Counted from the stretch's first letter, positions 33,718 to 43,135 are shown. The stretch is DNA of 64,000 nt from Lachnospiraceae bacterium (GCA_009774175.1 VSNG01000009.1:1-64000), one strand, 5' to 3'. Notes: a model not told the origin generated them from the sequence alone. Translations and numbers: made by a program.

Positions 33718-34638
33718 TTATATGTGAAAATTTTTCCGGGGATGCTTTGTGGCAAGAATATTTCTTTGCTTCGCCACTGCCACGTGGGTATATATTTCCG
33801 TAATATTGATGGAACTGTGTCCAAGCATTTCCTGAATGAAGCGAATATCCACGTCTGCCTCCAGCAGGCTTGTGGCAAAGGTGTGACGGAACATATGCGG
33901 CGTTATGTGTTGTTCTATGGAAGCCAGAGCGGTATATTTATTAATCATTCTGCGCACTGCCTGATCGGATAGGGGATTGCCGGACTGATTTACAAAAAAG
34001 TTGGAACAGGCTGGCCTGCCTGTGAAAAAGTTATTTTTGTATTCGTTCAGAATACGGATAACGTCTTCGCTGCCGATCTGTATGCGGCGTTCCTTATTTC
34101 CTTTTCCGTAAATGAGAATCGTTCCGTCAGATAAATTCACATCGTATGCTTTTAAGGTGCAGAGCTCGGATATGCGCATGCCGGTTGCAAATAATAGCTC
34201 AGCCACAGCGGCGTCCCGCAAGGCGTTTCGTTTCTGATAGGGTGTTCGGGCATTTTCCCGCTGGCTGTATATGGTGGATAAAAATGCTTCGACGGTATGC
34301 AGAGGAATGGTTTTTGGCAAAATGACCGGTTCCCGGAAACGGATCATGATTTTGCTGAAAGGATTTTGAGCAATGATCTCCCGGTATTCCAGATAATGAA
34401 AGAAAGCTTTTGCCGACGCGATTTTTCGCTTTACGGTTTTTGGCCTGTACTGGGTATGTAACCGGGCAATATATTGTTCCAAAGATTTGGAAGTTATTTC
34501 GTGGATGCAGGGAGCAGGGATTTGCTCACAAAATTGCCGCAGATCAATTTGATAGGCTTTCAGCGTTTTCTCATCAAGACATTTTTGGGAACTGCAATAT
34601 TCCAGATAGTTTTCAATGCAAGCTTTTACAGTGTCCAT
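33718..34638 (-). CDS. Tyrosine recombinase (XerC/D-like integrase)
   Basis: The 306-aa product has an N-terminal SAM-like core-binding domain (about 1-85) and a catalytic domain with Arg155 (ATGMRISEL), His248 and Arg251 (HMFRHTF), His274 (LGHSS) and the nucleophile Tyr283 (IYTHV), so it appears active. The size fits Xer-type or small integrative-element recombinases. It borders the accessory island and the more ordinary chromosome and may have mobilised part of the island. A KAP ATPase gene diverges from it across a 136-base region with a symmetrical element around the promoter. Confidence 0.9.
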   Translation of the reverse strand: MDTVKACIENYLEYCSSQKCLDEKTLKAYQIDLRQFCEQIPAPCIHEITSKSLEQYIARLHTQYRPKTVKRKIASAKAFFHYLEYREIIAQNPFSKIMIRFREPVILPKTIPLHTVEAFLSTIYSQRENARTPYQKRNALRDAAVAELLFATGMRISELCTLKAYDVNLSDGTILIYGKGNKERRIQIGSEDVIRILNEYKNNFFTGRPACSNFFVNQSGNPLSDQAVRRMINKYTALASIEQHITPHMFRHTFATSLLEADVDIRFIQEMLGHSSINITEIYTHVAVAKQRNILATKHPRKNFHI

Positions 34639-34690
34639 AGTTTGATTCTCCTTTGTGTTTTTATATTATAGTTTAGTTCTTACTATAACA

Positions 34691-34729
34691 TTGAATGAAG
34701 AATCTCTGGCCACTATAATGGAGAGTGGC
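34691..34729 (+). promoter_or_regulatory. KAP-gene promoter with inverted repeat around the -10
   Basis: TTGAAT (34691-34696) and TATAAT (34714-34719) are 17 bases apart, a good vegetative promoter for the KAP gene. The arms GCCACT (34709-34714) and AGTGGC (34724-34729) flank the -10 with a 9-base centre. This could be an operator or, given the adjacent tyrosine recombinase, a core recombination site. Only one copy is visible in the window. Confidence 0.6.
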
Positions 34730-34774
34730 AATAGTACGCACATAATGGTTTTCTGAAATCGGTGAGGGCGATTC

Positions 34775-36685
34775 ATGACAAAAGAAAAAGTGGTCAAGAA
34801 ACTGGAAACGATATTCATAAAATTGAAAAAAGCGGTGGATTTTACGGCGGTTACCGGTGTTTTCTATATCCTGTTATACCAGGTCAAAGGGCTGCGGACG
34901 TTTTGCAGGGAGGTCTGCAAATATCTCATTAATTGGGGCGTAAACATTGAGTTGGTTTCTTTTAAAAATCTGTATTTTTCATGGGAAAAGTTTTTCCGGC
35001 TGGCAATTGTGATTTGGATTGTGTTGTCCGTAATTTTGCTTATTGTGCGGATTATCTGTGATCTCAGGCTGAAAAAGAAAACGGGAAATACCAGATTTGA
35101 AGAAAGCCTGTTTCGCTATTTGCAGGATACTGCCGTATCGCGCTGCTTTCTGGTAACAGGGAAATGGGGATCAGGCAAGACCTATGAGGTAAACAGGTTT
35201 TTTGACCGATTTTATCGGTATTCCAACACAAAAGTTTATCGAATTTCCTGTTTTGGGCTGAGCACCCGCAAAGAGCTGGTGGAAGAAATCAATGGTATCA
35301 TAGAGCAGGGGGATGAATCCATCTATGCGCTGCTTATTAAAATGCTGCAGTATTTGCCGGTAATCGGCGATGCAGCCAATAAGTTTTTAAAGAAATCCTA
35401 TACCTATGCTTCCGCAAAAAAGGGCTCTGTTTTTATATTTGATGATTTTGAGCGAATTACGTCCCGGCCATTAATCGGGGGTTATGAGAAAAAGATTTAC
35501 CATCAATCGCCCGGCCTGCTGAGCGGATCATCAGAAATGAAAGAGTTTGATCAGATCAAAAGGGAATTTCAGTCGGTGGAATGGGCTTTTTCAAAGGTTG
35601 AGGATTTTTACAGTAATAATGCCACGCGGGAGGATTTTGATAAATATATTGCCTTAATCGGTCTGATCAACGAGCTGACAGAGTCCTGCGGCATGAAAGT
35701 AATTATTGTCTGCAATTCGGATATGCTGGGAGAAAAATTTGTCCATGATGTATTGCGGAGCAAGTTAAACTGCGTGGAATATAAAAAGGTAATTACCCCT
35801 GCGGTACAGGCGTCTGTTCTGGAGAAAATGCTGGAGGAGAAAATGCTGGAGGAGAAAATACTGGAGGATAAGGAAAAGCAGAAGCGTATCGGAGGGTATC
35901 TCAAGGCCGTCAGAGATCGGCTGGATGCTATCAAGTTAAATGCCAGGTTTATGGATATGCGGTTGTTCCGAAGCCTGTTGGAGGCGTTTACGGATACGGC
36001 CGCGCGGCTGCCAAAAGAGACGCTTACCATGGAGTTTTTGAACGCGCTTTTCAACAGTATTATGATTACGCATTTATTTTACTATCGCAATGCGGTTGCA
36101 GAGCTTGACTGGTTTGTCAACGGGGCCAATCTTGCGTTTTTACTTCGGCTGTTTTCTTTTTCAGAGGCGGTTCCTTCGTTTGTTCGGGTAAACGGCAGTG
36201 CGGAAGCGATAAAGTGGGTGGATGTGAGAATTTCGGGATACTGGATTTTGAATTTGTCCATGCCTGAGGAGGCGGCGGCAATTTGTGAAGAATGGAAGCG
36301 GTACCGATATACGCAGCTGGAATCAAAGATAGTACAAAATCCCAGGCTGCTGGAGCCGGAAGAGGATTGCGGACTGATACATGTTTTGTACTGCGAAAGG
36401 GAAGTGGAAGATATGAATCTTGAGATATCTGTAGAGGAATCTCATATCAGGGGCGCCTTACGGGAATATGATTTAAGCAGCACTGAAGCGGTGCAGGGGG
36501 CGCTGGATATGGTGAACAGGATTTTTAATAAACATAAATTTAGCTATATTTATCAGTCGTTTCAGGACGTCTTGTTTGAAGTCCTTTCAGAGGGAAAGGC
36601 AGGCGGAACCGTGGCAGGAGAGGGGTATTTCTATGAAGCATATAATGAGTTTATAAAGAAAAAGCAGCTGACGGGGATAGGATAG
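34775..36685 (+). CDS. KAP-family P-loop NTPase, membrane-anchored
   Basis: This 636-aa protein has two N-terminal membrane helices (about residues 17-37 and 72-95), then a P-loop domain with Walker A GKWGSGKT (about 129-136) and Walker B VFIFDDFER (about 217-225). A later IIVCNSDML strand carries the sensor-like Asn. This is the layout of KAP ATPases, in which membrane segments are tied to the NTPase; several bacterial members lie in defence loci. A 15-bp coding repeat near 35818-35875 gives EEKMLEEKMLEEKILE, a charged helix. Sortase B follows one base after its stop. A defence or surface-signalling role is possible but unproven. Confidence 0.8.
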   Translation: MTKEKVVKKLETIFIKLKKAVDFTAVTGVFYILLYQVKGLRTFCREVCKYLINWGVNIELVSFKNLYFSWEKFFRLAIVIWIVLSVILLIVRIICDLRLKKKTGNTRFEESLFRYLQDTAVSRCFLVTGKWGSGKTYEVNRFFDRFYRYSNTKVYRISCFGLSTRKELVEEINGIIEQGDESIYALLIKMLQYLPVIGDAANKFLKKSYTYASAKKGSVFIFDDFERITSRPLIGGYEKKIYHQSPGLLSGSSEMKEFDQIKREFQSVEWAFSKVEDFYSNNATREDFDKYIALIGLINELTESCGMKVIIVCNSDMLGEKFVHDVLRSKLNCVEYKKVITPAVQASVLEKMLEEKMLEEKILEDKEKQKRIGGYLKAVRDRLDAIKLNARFMDMRLFRSLLEAFTDTAARLPKETLTMEFLNALFNSIMITHLFYYRNAVAELDWFVNGANLAFLLRLFSFSEAVPSFVRVNGSAEAIKWVDVRISGYWILNLSMPEEAAAICEEWKRYRYTQLESKIVQNPRLLEPEEDCGLIHVLYCEREVEDMNLEISVEESHIRGALREYDLSSTEAVQGALDMVNRIFNKHKFSYIYQSFQDVLFEVLSEGKAGGTVAGEGYFYEAYNEFIKKKQLTGIG

Positions 36686-36686
36686 A

Positions 36687-37484
36687 ATGAAAAGACGCGG
36701 GAAATACCGGGGAACGAGAATAGAGCTTCTCATCATTTTTGCAGCGTGTATGTTCAGAATCGGATGGGAATACAAGCTTACGTCGGATTACCAGAGACAG
36801 CAGGAGGCGTTACGCGCCGTTGTGGAAGACGCCGCCGTTAAAGCGCCACAAAAGCAGGAAGAAGCGGCAGGGGACATGCAGGCGGACATGGAGCGGGAAA
36901 TGCCGGTGATCCTGCGTAAATATGAAAAGCTTCATGAGGAGAATGGGGATCTGGTGGGATGGCTTACGATTCCGGGAACGGCAATTGATTATCCGGTCAT
37001 GCAGAAGGCGGGAAACGAGTATTATCTTCACCATGATTTTTATGGGGAGGAGGACAAACACGGGTGCCTCTTTGTAAAGGATATAGCGGATGTGGACACG
37101 CCCGGCGACTGCTTTATCATTTACGGGCACAACATGAAGGACGGCACCATGTTCGGCGATCTGGATGAATACAGGAGCGAGGCGTATTACAGGGAACATC
37201 CGCGGCTGCGGTTTGATTCCCTTTATGAGGAGCGCGAATATGAGATAATGGCAGTGTTTCTCTCCCGTGTCTATAAGGAGGGAGAAGAGGGATTTCGATA
37301 TTATGATTTTTATACGGCGGATACGGAGGAGGCGTTTCGGGATTTCTACGGGAATGTAACGGAAAATTCTCTTTACGATACGGGTGTTTTCGCATCTTAC
37401 GGCGACACCTTCCTGATGCTGTCTACCTGCGCTTATCACGAGGAGGACGGCAGGCTTGTGGTGGTGGCCAGACGGACAGACTGA
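36687..37484 (+). CDS. srtB: Class B sortase
   Basis: This 265-aa protein has an N-terminal signal anchor (LLIIFAACMFRIGWEY), a helical linker and a sortase domain. The catalytic set is visible: His near residue 146 in IYGHNM, Cys near 246 in LSTCAY and Arg near 260 in VVARR. The GWLTIPGTAIDYPVMQ segment and a helix before the active-site region place it in class B. It acts at the outer membrane face, joining surface proteins to peptidoglycan or pilins. It is tightly coupled to the KAP ATPase, an unusual pairing, and no clear NPQTN-type substrate lies next to it. Confidence 0.9.
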   Translation: MKRRGKYRGTRIELLIIFAACMFRIGWEYKLTSDYQRQQEALRAVVEDAAVKAPQKQEEAAGDMQADMEREMPVILRKYEKLHEENGDLVGWLTIPGTAIDYPVMQKAGNEYYLHHDFYGEEDKHGCLFVKDIADVDTPGDCFIIYGHNMKDGTMFGDLDEYRSEAYYREHPRLRFDSLYEEREYEIMAVFLSRVYKEGEEGFRYYDFYTADTEEAFRDFYGNVTENSLYDTGVFASYGDTFLMLSTCAYHEEDGRLVVVARRTD

Positions 37485-37499
37485 CGGAGCGAAAGCCGG

Positions 37500-37826
37500 T
37501 TATTCCACCTGCAGGATATCCTCAAAGCGAATCTTCGTATTTACGATTTGCAGTATGCGGCTGGTTTCGTCGATGCGGGCGGCCAGACCGATGATTTTGA
37601 TGTATTCGCCGTTGTTAAAATAAACCACCGTGGTCATTTTCCCCTTGGTGATCAGGTGCATTCGCCGGTCAAGCTCTTCGGCCATCTCCGGGGAAAGCTC
37701 GATTCTGGGGACAAGAACTTTTTCTTTTGCAGCCAGTGCGTCGGGCAGGCCGCGCAGCGCCGCGAATGGCATAAACTGCTTGGCCCGTTCTTCAATGGGC
37801 ATTTTATTTTTTGGTTTACTCGCCAC
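37500..37826 (-). CDS. YolD-like protein, partner of the Y-family polymerase
   Basis: This 108-aa protein has KMPIEERAKQFMPFAALRG near its start, then EELDRRMHLITKGKMTTVVY and a C-terminal strand. It is a YolD-family protein with WYL-like small-domain character. YolD genes regularly accompany UvrX/ImpB-type polymerases in Firmicutes. It overlaps the polymerase stop by 11 bases and lies downstream of it, so it is expressed with it under the SOS-like promoter at about 39100-39128. A UmuD-like helper role is inferred from this pairing. Confidence 0.85.
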   Translation of the reverse strand: MASKPKNKMPIEERAKQFMPFAALRGLPDALAAKEKVLVPRIELSPEMAEELDRRMHLITKGKMTTVVYFNNGEYIKIIGLAARIDETSRILQIVNTKIRFEDILQVE

Positions 37827-39078
37827 TTCTGTGACCTCCGATCTGATGGTTTCGTTCTCTTGTGGTTGCGCCTTCTTCCAGATTCATTCCTTTTAAAATG
37901 GCGTCCTTTCCGAATTTGTTTTTGATACTGATTACGGCTTTCTGTACTTCACGGTTCTTTTCAAGCTCCTGCGCGTCTACAAAAAAGTTATATTGATGAC
38001 ACAGCTCCGGCGTCACATGATTACAGGTGATGCTGACACGGTGGATGGACCATTCCGGATTTACGATTTTTTCATAGAGAGCGGCCACTGCGGGGAGAAT
38101 GATGCGGTCCGAGTTGGTGTCCGTATCCAGATTGGCAGTTCCGTGGGCGGAAGGCGCGTTTAACCGGCCGGAATAGCCGATATGGAGCGTGATGGAGCGT
38201 GTAACCAGCTCCTGCGCCACCAGATCGAGGCAGAGCAGATCCGCCATCTCCTTGACAATCAGCAGTCCCTTGTCATAGGGATAGTCGCAGCCAAGAACCT
38301 GACCGCTGGTGAGGCAACTGGTGCGTGGCCTGTAGGTTTTGATATCATGGAGGGTGACAGGCTCCCTGCCCCAGGCGTGATCAATCAGAAGCTCCGCGTC
38401 CACGCCGAAAAGATGGTACAGCAGATTTTCATCGGCGTCTGCGATATCGCCCATGGTACGGATGCCGAAGGCGTCAAGACGTCTGGCGGTGCCTGCGCCC
38501 ACACGCCAGAAATCCGTGAGGGGTTTGTGGTTCCATAGAGTTTTTCGATAGCTGTCCTCTGTGAGCTCGCCGATAAAATCATCGGCGTGTTTGGCGGTGA
38601 TGTCCAGCGCGACTTTTGCCAGATAGAGGTTGGAGCCGACACCGCAGGAGGAACGTATGCCGGTCTGCTCATAGATATCCTGCATGATCCGAAAGCCAAG
38701 CTCTCTGGCGGACAGCCGGTAAAGCGAAAGATAGTCGGTCACGTCCATGAAAGCCTCGTCGATGGAATAGACATGGATATCTTCTTTGGAGATATATTTC
38801 AGGTAAATAGCGTAGATATCCGCGGAAATGTCCACATATTTCTGCATACGGGGCGGCGCTACGATATAATCCACCGATTTCGGAATTTCAAAGATGCGGC
38901 AGCGGTTTTTGATGCCAAGCCCTTTCATGGCGGGGGTGATGGCCAGACAGATGGTTTTTTCTGTCCGTGTGGGATCGGCTACGACCAGATTCGTGGTCAT
39001 GGGGTCAAGTCCTCTGGCGACACACTCAACCGAGGCGTAAAATGATTTCAGGTCAATGCAGAGATAAGTGCGGTTCAT
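37816..39078 (-). CDS. Y-family lesion-bypass DNA polymerase (UvrX/ImpB/UmuC type)
   Basis: This 420-aa polymerase starts at ATG 39078 with GGAGG upstream. The catalytic palm is intact: CIDLKSFYASVEC near the N-terminus and VYSIDEAFMDVTDY around residue 105, giving the metal-binding Asp and Glu residues. A helix-hairpin-helix thumb (WRVGAGTARRLDAFGIRTMG) and a little-finger domain follow. It synthesises across damaged DNA and is error-prone. The DinR-like site in its promoter supports SOS control. It is transcribed with the YolD-like gene. Confidence 0.93.
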   Translation of the reverse strand: MNRTYLCIDLKSFYASVECVARGLDPMTTNLVVADPTRTEKTICLAITPAMKGLGIKNRCRIFEIPKSVDYIVAPPRMQKYVDISADIYAIYLKYISKEDIHVYSIDEAFMDVTDYLSLYRLSARELGFRIMQDIYEQTGIRSSCGVGSNLYLAKVALDITAKHADDFIGELTEDSYRKTLWNHKPLTDFWRVGAGTARRLDAFGIRTMGDIADADENLLYHLFGVDAELLIDHAWGREPVTLHDIKTYRPRTSCLTSGQVLGCDYPYDKGLLIVKEMADLLCLDLVAQELVTRSITLHIGYSGRLNAPSAHGTANLDTDTNSDRIILPAVAALYEKIVNPEWSIHRVSITCNHVTPELCHQYNFFVDAQELEKNREVQKAVISIKNKFGKDAILKGMNLEEGATTRERNHQIGGHRSGE

Positions 39079-39099
39079 GGCGGCCTCCTTTCTGAAATA

Positions 39100-39128
39100 A
39101 GCATACTACAGGAACGTATGTTTGGCAA
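39100..39128 (-). promoter_or_regulatory. Promoter with LexA/DinR-like box for the polymerase
   Basis: On the minus strand TTGCCA (39123-39128) and TATGCT (39100-39105) are 17 bases apart. GGAACGTATGTTTG at 39111-39124 fits the Firmicutes DinR core GAAC-N4-GTTY and lies inside the spacer, so LexA binding would block the polymerase promoter. Two outer bases differ from the consensus. Confidence 0.75.
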
Positions 39129-39301
39129 TACGCAGAAAATGGAAATTCTTTCCGAAATCGTAACCATTGTTGTTATAGCAGTGGTGGCGCTTTTCAGGCA
39201 TGCGCAGAGGACAAATTAAGAAAGATTTTTATGAAGAAAGTGAGGACAAAATCGTAAATTAATGTTAGAATACCCATATACATACGAAGGGGTAGGGAAA
39301 A

Positions 39302-40573
39302 ATGAGCGTTATCAGCAGTAAGGACGTTAACGAAATTATCAGAAAAACACTTGGTATTATCAATAATAAAATTATGCACCATGGGGAAATCACGGGCTAT
39401 ATCTTATATAAAATGATGGAGTACGAAAATACCTACATGGAGCAGAATTATACGGAGCAGGAGCTGGTGGACTATACCATGCTCGGCATCCTGCATGATA
39501 TCGGTTTGTACAAAGAGGATAATGTCAAGAACGTGTCGGACTTTGAAACGAAAAATCTGTGGCCCCACTCGATCTACGGTTTTCTTTTTTTAAAATATCT
39601 TTCACCCATCGGCGACAGGGCGGAGATCGTGCTGTATCATCATCTGGATTACAGTCTTTATGGTATGATACAGAGCCGCTATCTGCATGTCATCGAGCTT
39701 TTAAATCTGGCGGATAAGATGGATACCGTTCTGCACTTGAAGGATGAAAAGCTGGAGCCGGACTATTTTGCAAAGTATCGGGATATCAAATTTTCCGGCG
39801 CGGCTCTTGATCTTTTTCAGAAGGCGGAAAAATGCTACGGTATTACGGAAAATCTGGTGAACGGCAAATACCGTGAGGAGCTGGATGTGCTGCTGGCAAA
39901 ACGGGCGTTTTCCGAGCAGTATAAGAGGGGCTTTCTGGAGATGCTGGTTTATACCATTGATTTCAGAAGCGAGCATACGGTGATCCATACACTGGCTACG
40001 GTAAACTTTGCGGAGAAGCTGGGCAGGCTTGCTAGGGTTTCCGGGAAGGATCTGCGGGATCTGCATTACGGCGCGCTGCTCCACGATCTTGGCAAGATAG
40101 CGATTCCCCTGCATATTCTGGAATCAACGGGGCGGCTCAGCGACGACGAGATGAAGGTCATGAAGGCCCATGTGCGGATCACGGAAATGATTCTGGAAGG
40201 GGTTGTGGACGACGCTGTTTTGCAAATTGCGGTGCGGCATCATGAGAAGCTGGACGGGACGGGCTATCACAAAGGGCTTTCGGCAGCGGATCTGAGTCTG
40301 CCCCAGCAGATCATTGCGGTGGCGGATATTCTGAGCGCCCTTTACGGAAAGCGAAGCTATAAGGAGGCTTTCAGCAAGGAAAAGATACTGGATATCATGA
40401 ATTCCGATGCGGACAAGGGAAAGATCAACCGCAATGTAGTGACAACTCTGGAAAAGAATTATGACAGTATCATTGCGGAGTTCGAGAAGGAAAAGGAGAA
40501 CACCATCGGACTCTATCTGAAAATTAAGGAACAGTATGCGATCATGATTGAACGGTTTAAGCAATTTGACTAG
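39302..40573 (+). CDS. Two-domain HD/HD-GYP phosphodiesterase-like protein
   Basis: This 423-aa soluble protein starts at ATG 39302 behind AAGGGGTAGGG. An N-terminal HD domain (ILHDIGLY near residue 65, YHHLDYSLYG) is followed by a C-terminal HD-GYP domain with LLHDLGKIAIP, then HHEKLDGTGYHKGL; the GYP motif reads GYH. Metal-binding His/Asp pairs are present in both. HD-GYP enzymes degrade cyclic di-GMP. The GYP change and the tandem HD layout may mean altered activity. No receiver or membrane domain is attached. It lies upstream of a Fe-S protein gene on the same strand. Confidence 0.85.
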   Translation: MSVISSKDVNEIIRKTLGIINNKIMHHGEITGYILYKMMEYENTYMEQNYTEQELVDYTMLGILHDIGLYKEDNVKNVSDFETKNLWPHSIYGFLFLKYLSPIGDRAEIVLYHHLDYSLYGMIQSRYLHVIELLNLADKMDTVLHLKDEKLEPDYFAKYRDIKFSGAALDLFQKAEKCYGITENLVNGKYREELDVLLAKRAFSEQYKRGFLEMLVYTIDFRSEHTVIHTLATVNFAEKLGRLARVSGKDLRDLHYGALLHDLGKIAIPLHILESTGRLSDDEMKVMKAHVRITEMILEGVVDDAVLQIAVRHHEKLDGTGYHKGLSAADLSLPQQIIAVADILSALYGKRSYKEAFSKEKILDIMNSDADKGKINRNVVTTLEKNYDSIIAEFEKEKENTIGLYLKIKEQYAIMIERFKQFD

Positions 40574-40593
40574 CTTGCAGAGAAAGGAAGGAC

Positions 40594-41718
40594 ATGAATA
40601 TGGAACAGGCAAAGGTATATTTTACCTCATTTAAGGCGACAGAGCATGAAAACTTATTACAGAAGCTGCATCGTCTGATGAAGACGGCGGGGTTTGAGAA
40701 CATTGACTTTCAGGATAAGTATACGGCTATCAAAATTCACTTCGGTGAGTACGGGAATCTGGCCTTTCTTCGGCCCAATTATGCAAGAGTGGTGGCGGAT
40801 TATGTGAAGGAGCTGGGTGGCAGGCCTTATCTGACGGATTGCAATACCCTTTACGTGGGAAGCCGCAAGAATGCTCTGGATCATTTGGAGACGGCTTATG
40901 TGAATGGATTTTCACCCTATCAGACAGGGTGCCATGTGATTATCGGGGACGGCCTGAAAGGGACGGATGAAACGCTGGTGCCCATTGACGGCGAGTATGT
41001 GAAGGAGGCAAAGATCGGCCATGCGATTATGGATGCGGATGTGTTTATTTCCCTGACCCATTTTAAGGGACATGAGATGGCGGGCTTTGGCGGCGCCCTG
41101 AAAAATATCGGCATGGGCTGCGGCTCCAGGGCCGGTAAGATGGAACAGCACTGCGACGGAAAGCCGGAGGTGGATCAGTCTCTCTGCGTGGGCTGCGGCG
41201 CCTGCGACAGAATCTGTGCCCACGGCGCGCCGGTTATTGAGAACGGTAAGGCGCAGATTGACCATGAGAAATGCGTGGGCTGCGGACGTTGTCTTGCGGT
41301 GTGCCCGAGGGATGCGATTTCTGCCAGCTTTGAGGATTCCATCGCCATGCTTAACTATAAAATGGCGGAATATGCGTGGGCTGTCTGCAAAGACAAACCC
41401 TGCTTCCATGTGTCCCTGATCTGCGACGTGTCGCCCAACTGTGACTGTCACGCGGAGAACGATATTCCCATCATTCCTAATGTGGGTATGCTGGCTTCCT
41501 TCGATCCGGTGGCGCTGGATCAGGCATGCGCCGATCTTTGCAATAAGATGACGCCTGTGGAGGAGAGTGTGCTTGGCGAGAATCTGCACAGGCACGGAAA
41601 CGAATCGGGACACGACCACTTTTACATGACGCATCCCGACACGGAATGGAAGTCCTGTATCGCCCATGCGGTAAAGCTGGGGCTTGGGACAGACCAGTAT
41701 GAACTTGTGACGATTTAA
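40594..41718 (+). CDS. DUF362-type protein with two 4Fe-4S ferredoxin motifs
   Basis: This 374-aa protein has an N-terminal DUF362 domain (AIKIHFGEYGNLAFLRP, LTDCNTLYVGSRKNA, THFKGHEMAGFGGALKNI) and then two CxxCxxCxxxC clusters (CVGCGACDRICAHGAPVI and CVGCGRCLAVCPRDAI) near residues 197-240. It probably transfers electrons or handles a cofactor in anaerobic metabolism. Such genes are common in Clostridia and have no defined substrate. It ends one base from the convergent glutamate-synthase-like gene, with no hairpin between them. Confidence 0.9.
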   Translation: MNMEQAKVYFTSFKATEHENLLQKLHRLMKTAGFENIDFQDKYTAIKIHFGEYGNLAFLRPNYARVVADYVKELGGRPYLTDCNTLYVGSRKNALDHLETAYVNGFSPYQTGCHVIIGDGLKGTDETLVPIDGEYVKEAKIGHAIMDADVFISLTHFKGHEMAGFGGALKNIGMGCGSRAGKMEQHCDGKPEVDQSLCVGCGACDRICAHGAPVIENGKAQIDHEKCVGCGRCLAVCPRDAISASFEDSIAMLNYKMAEYAWAVCKDKPCFHVSLICDVSPNCDCHAENDIPIIPNVGMLASFDPVALDQACADLCNKMTPVEESVLGENLHRHGNESGHDHFYMTHPDTEWKSCIAHAVKLGLGTDQYELVTI

Positions 41719-41719
41719 T

Positions 41720-43135
41720 TTAAGCGTGAACGATATTGGTATATTCGGATATCTCCCGGCTTATCGTGCAAAGATCATTGACGGATAAGCCGTGGATATC
41801 CGTATTCCCGGTGATACGGGCAAAAGTCTTTAACTCCTCTGCGGAGCATCTCAGATAGTTTTCCACCCGCTTTGCGGCGGTGTCGATCTTTAATCTTTCC
41901 CGAAGCTTTTCATCCTGTGTAGCCACGCCTACGGGGCACATACCGCTGCCGCAGATTCGGTACTGCTGGCAGGCGGCCGCTACCATGGCAGCCGAGGCAA
42001 CGGCAACGGCGTCCGCACCCATGGCGATTGCCTTTGCAAAATCGGAGGACACCCGAAGGCCGCCTGTGATGACAAGGTCAATGTCCGCGCCGACAGAATC
42101 CAGATATTTTCTTGCACGGTAGAGGGCATAGATGGTGGGTACGCTTGTGGAATCCCGGATGATGGAAGGAGACGCGCCTGTTGCGCCGCCCCGGCCATCT
42201 ATGGTAATAAAATCAGGTTCTGCATGGACGCAAAATTCCAGATCTTTTTCAATACGTCCTGCGGCGATTTTAATGCCGATGGGCCTGCCGTCGCTTAACA
42301 TACGCAGATCGGCTACCACGCCTTTTAAATCCTCTGCACTGTTGATCAGGGGAAATTTTGATGGGCTGATCACATCCTCGCCAAGCGGTTTGTTGCGGAT
42401 TCTGGCTATTTCAGGCGTAACCTTACTGCCCGGCAGATGGCCGCCCATGCCGGGCTTCGTTCCCTGCCCGATTTTAATCTCAATGGCGTCGGAGGTTTTC
42501 AGATTTTCTTCCGTAACGCTGTACAGATTGGGTACATACTCAAATATATACTTACAGGCGGCAGCTTTTTCCTCCGGAAGAACGCCGCCTTCCCCGCTGC
42601 ACATGGCCGTTCCCACGGCGGCGCTGCCTTTGGCCATGGCGATTTTCGTTTCTTTGGAAAGCGCGCCGAAGGACATATGGGAAATATATACCGGCATGGA
42701 AAGCGTCATGGGCTTTTTGGCGTGCCTGCCGATTACGGTCTTTAAGGATACGTCGGCGTGCTCGTCCAGAGGCATGGGATTTAACTGGGCGCCCAGAATG
42801 AGCACATCGTCCCAGTTCGGCATGGACATCCGGGTTCCCATTGCGGCGATGGCTGATTTGCCGGAGACAGCCATTTCATGAATTTCATTCATATAGCGGT
42901 AATCGCTGTCCGTCTTTCGGGTTTCTTTCGGATAGTTCAAATCTGATCCGCCGGTGCTCTCAGAAGAGCAAGAACCTTCCTGCATGGCGCAGGCGGTGGC
43001 CTTTTCGGTTTCCAACGGTTTGAATTTTTCCGGCGGCTGTTTGCAGACGGGACATTCTGTCAGCTCCAGAAAGGGCTTCCCCTCTTTTTCCTCGTCATAC
43101 TCATATCCGCAGACACTGCATTTGTATACCATCAT
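41720..43135 (-). CDS. Rubredoxin fused to glutamate-synthase-like FMN oxidoreductase
   Basis: The 471-aa product has an N-terminal rubredoxin-like domain with CSVCGYEY and CPVCKQPP (residues 6-34). A GltB central/FMN-binding TIM-barrel domain follows, with ISHMSFGALSKE, GQGTKPGMGGHLPG, DGRGGATGASP and CQQYRICGSGMCPVGVATQ, the last like the iron-sulfur cluster loop of glutamate synthase. It lacks the amidotransferase part, so it is a GlxD-like or archaeal-type enzyme rather than classical glutamate synthase. The rubredoxin would feed electrons to FMN. The physiological substrate is not known from the sequence. Confidence 0.88.
   Translation of the reverse strand: MMVYKCSVCGYEYDEEKEGKPFLELTECPVCKQPPEKFKPLETEKATACAMQEGSCSSESTGGSDLNYPKETRKTDSDYRYMNEIHEMAVSGKSAIAAMGTRMSMPNWDDVLILGAQLNPMPLDEHADVSLKTVIGRHAKKPMTLSMPVYISHMSFGALSKETKIAMAKGSAAVGTAMCSGEGGVLPEEKAAACKYIFEYVPNLYSVTEENLKTSDAIEIKIGQGTKPGMGGHLPGSKVTPEIARIRNKPLGEDVISPSKFPLINSAEDLKGVVADLRMLSDGRPIGIKIAAGRIEKDLEFCVHAEPDFITIDGRGGATGASPSIIRDSTSVPTIYALYRARKYLDSVGADIDLVITGGLRVSSDFAKAIAMGADAVAVASAAMVAAACQQYRICGSGMCPVGVATQDEKLRERLKIDTAAKRVENYLRCSAEELKTFARITGNTDIHGLSVNDLCTISREISEYTNIVHA

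Noticed and set aside
34690..34730. Invertible promoter switch next to the tyrosine recombinase
   Set aside because: Only one pair of short arms around the -10 was found. A phase-variable switch needs two separated inverted copies flanking a promoter, and I found no second copy. Retained only as a possible operator or core site.
42132..42881. Plus-strand frame of 249 codons within the glutamate-synthase-like gene
   Set aside because: It is the antisense shadow of conserved FMN and cluster-binding motifs in the minus-strand gene.
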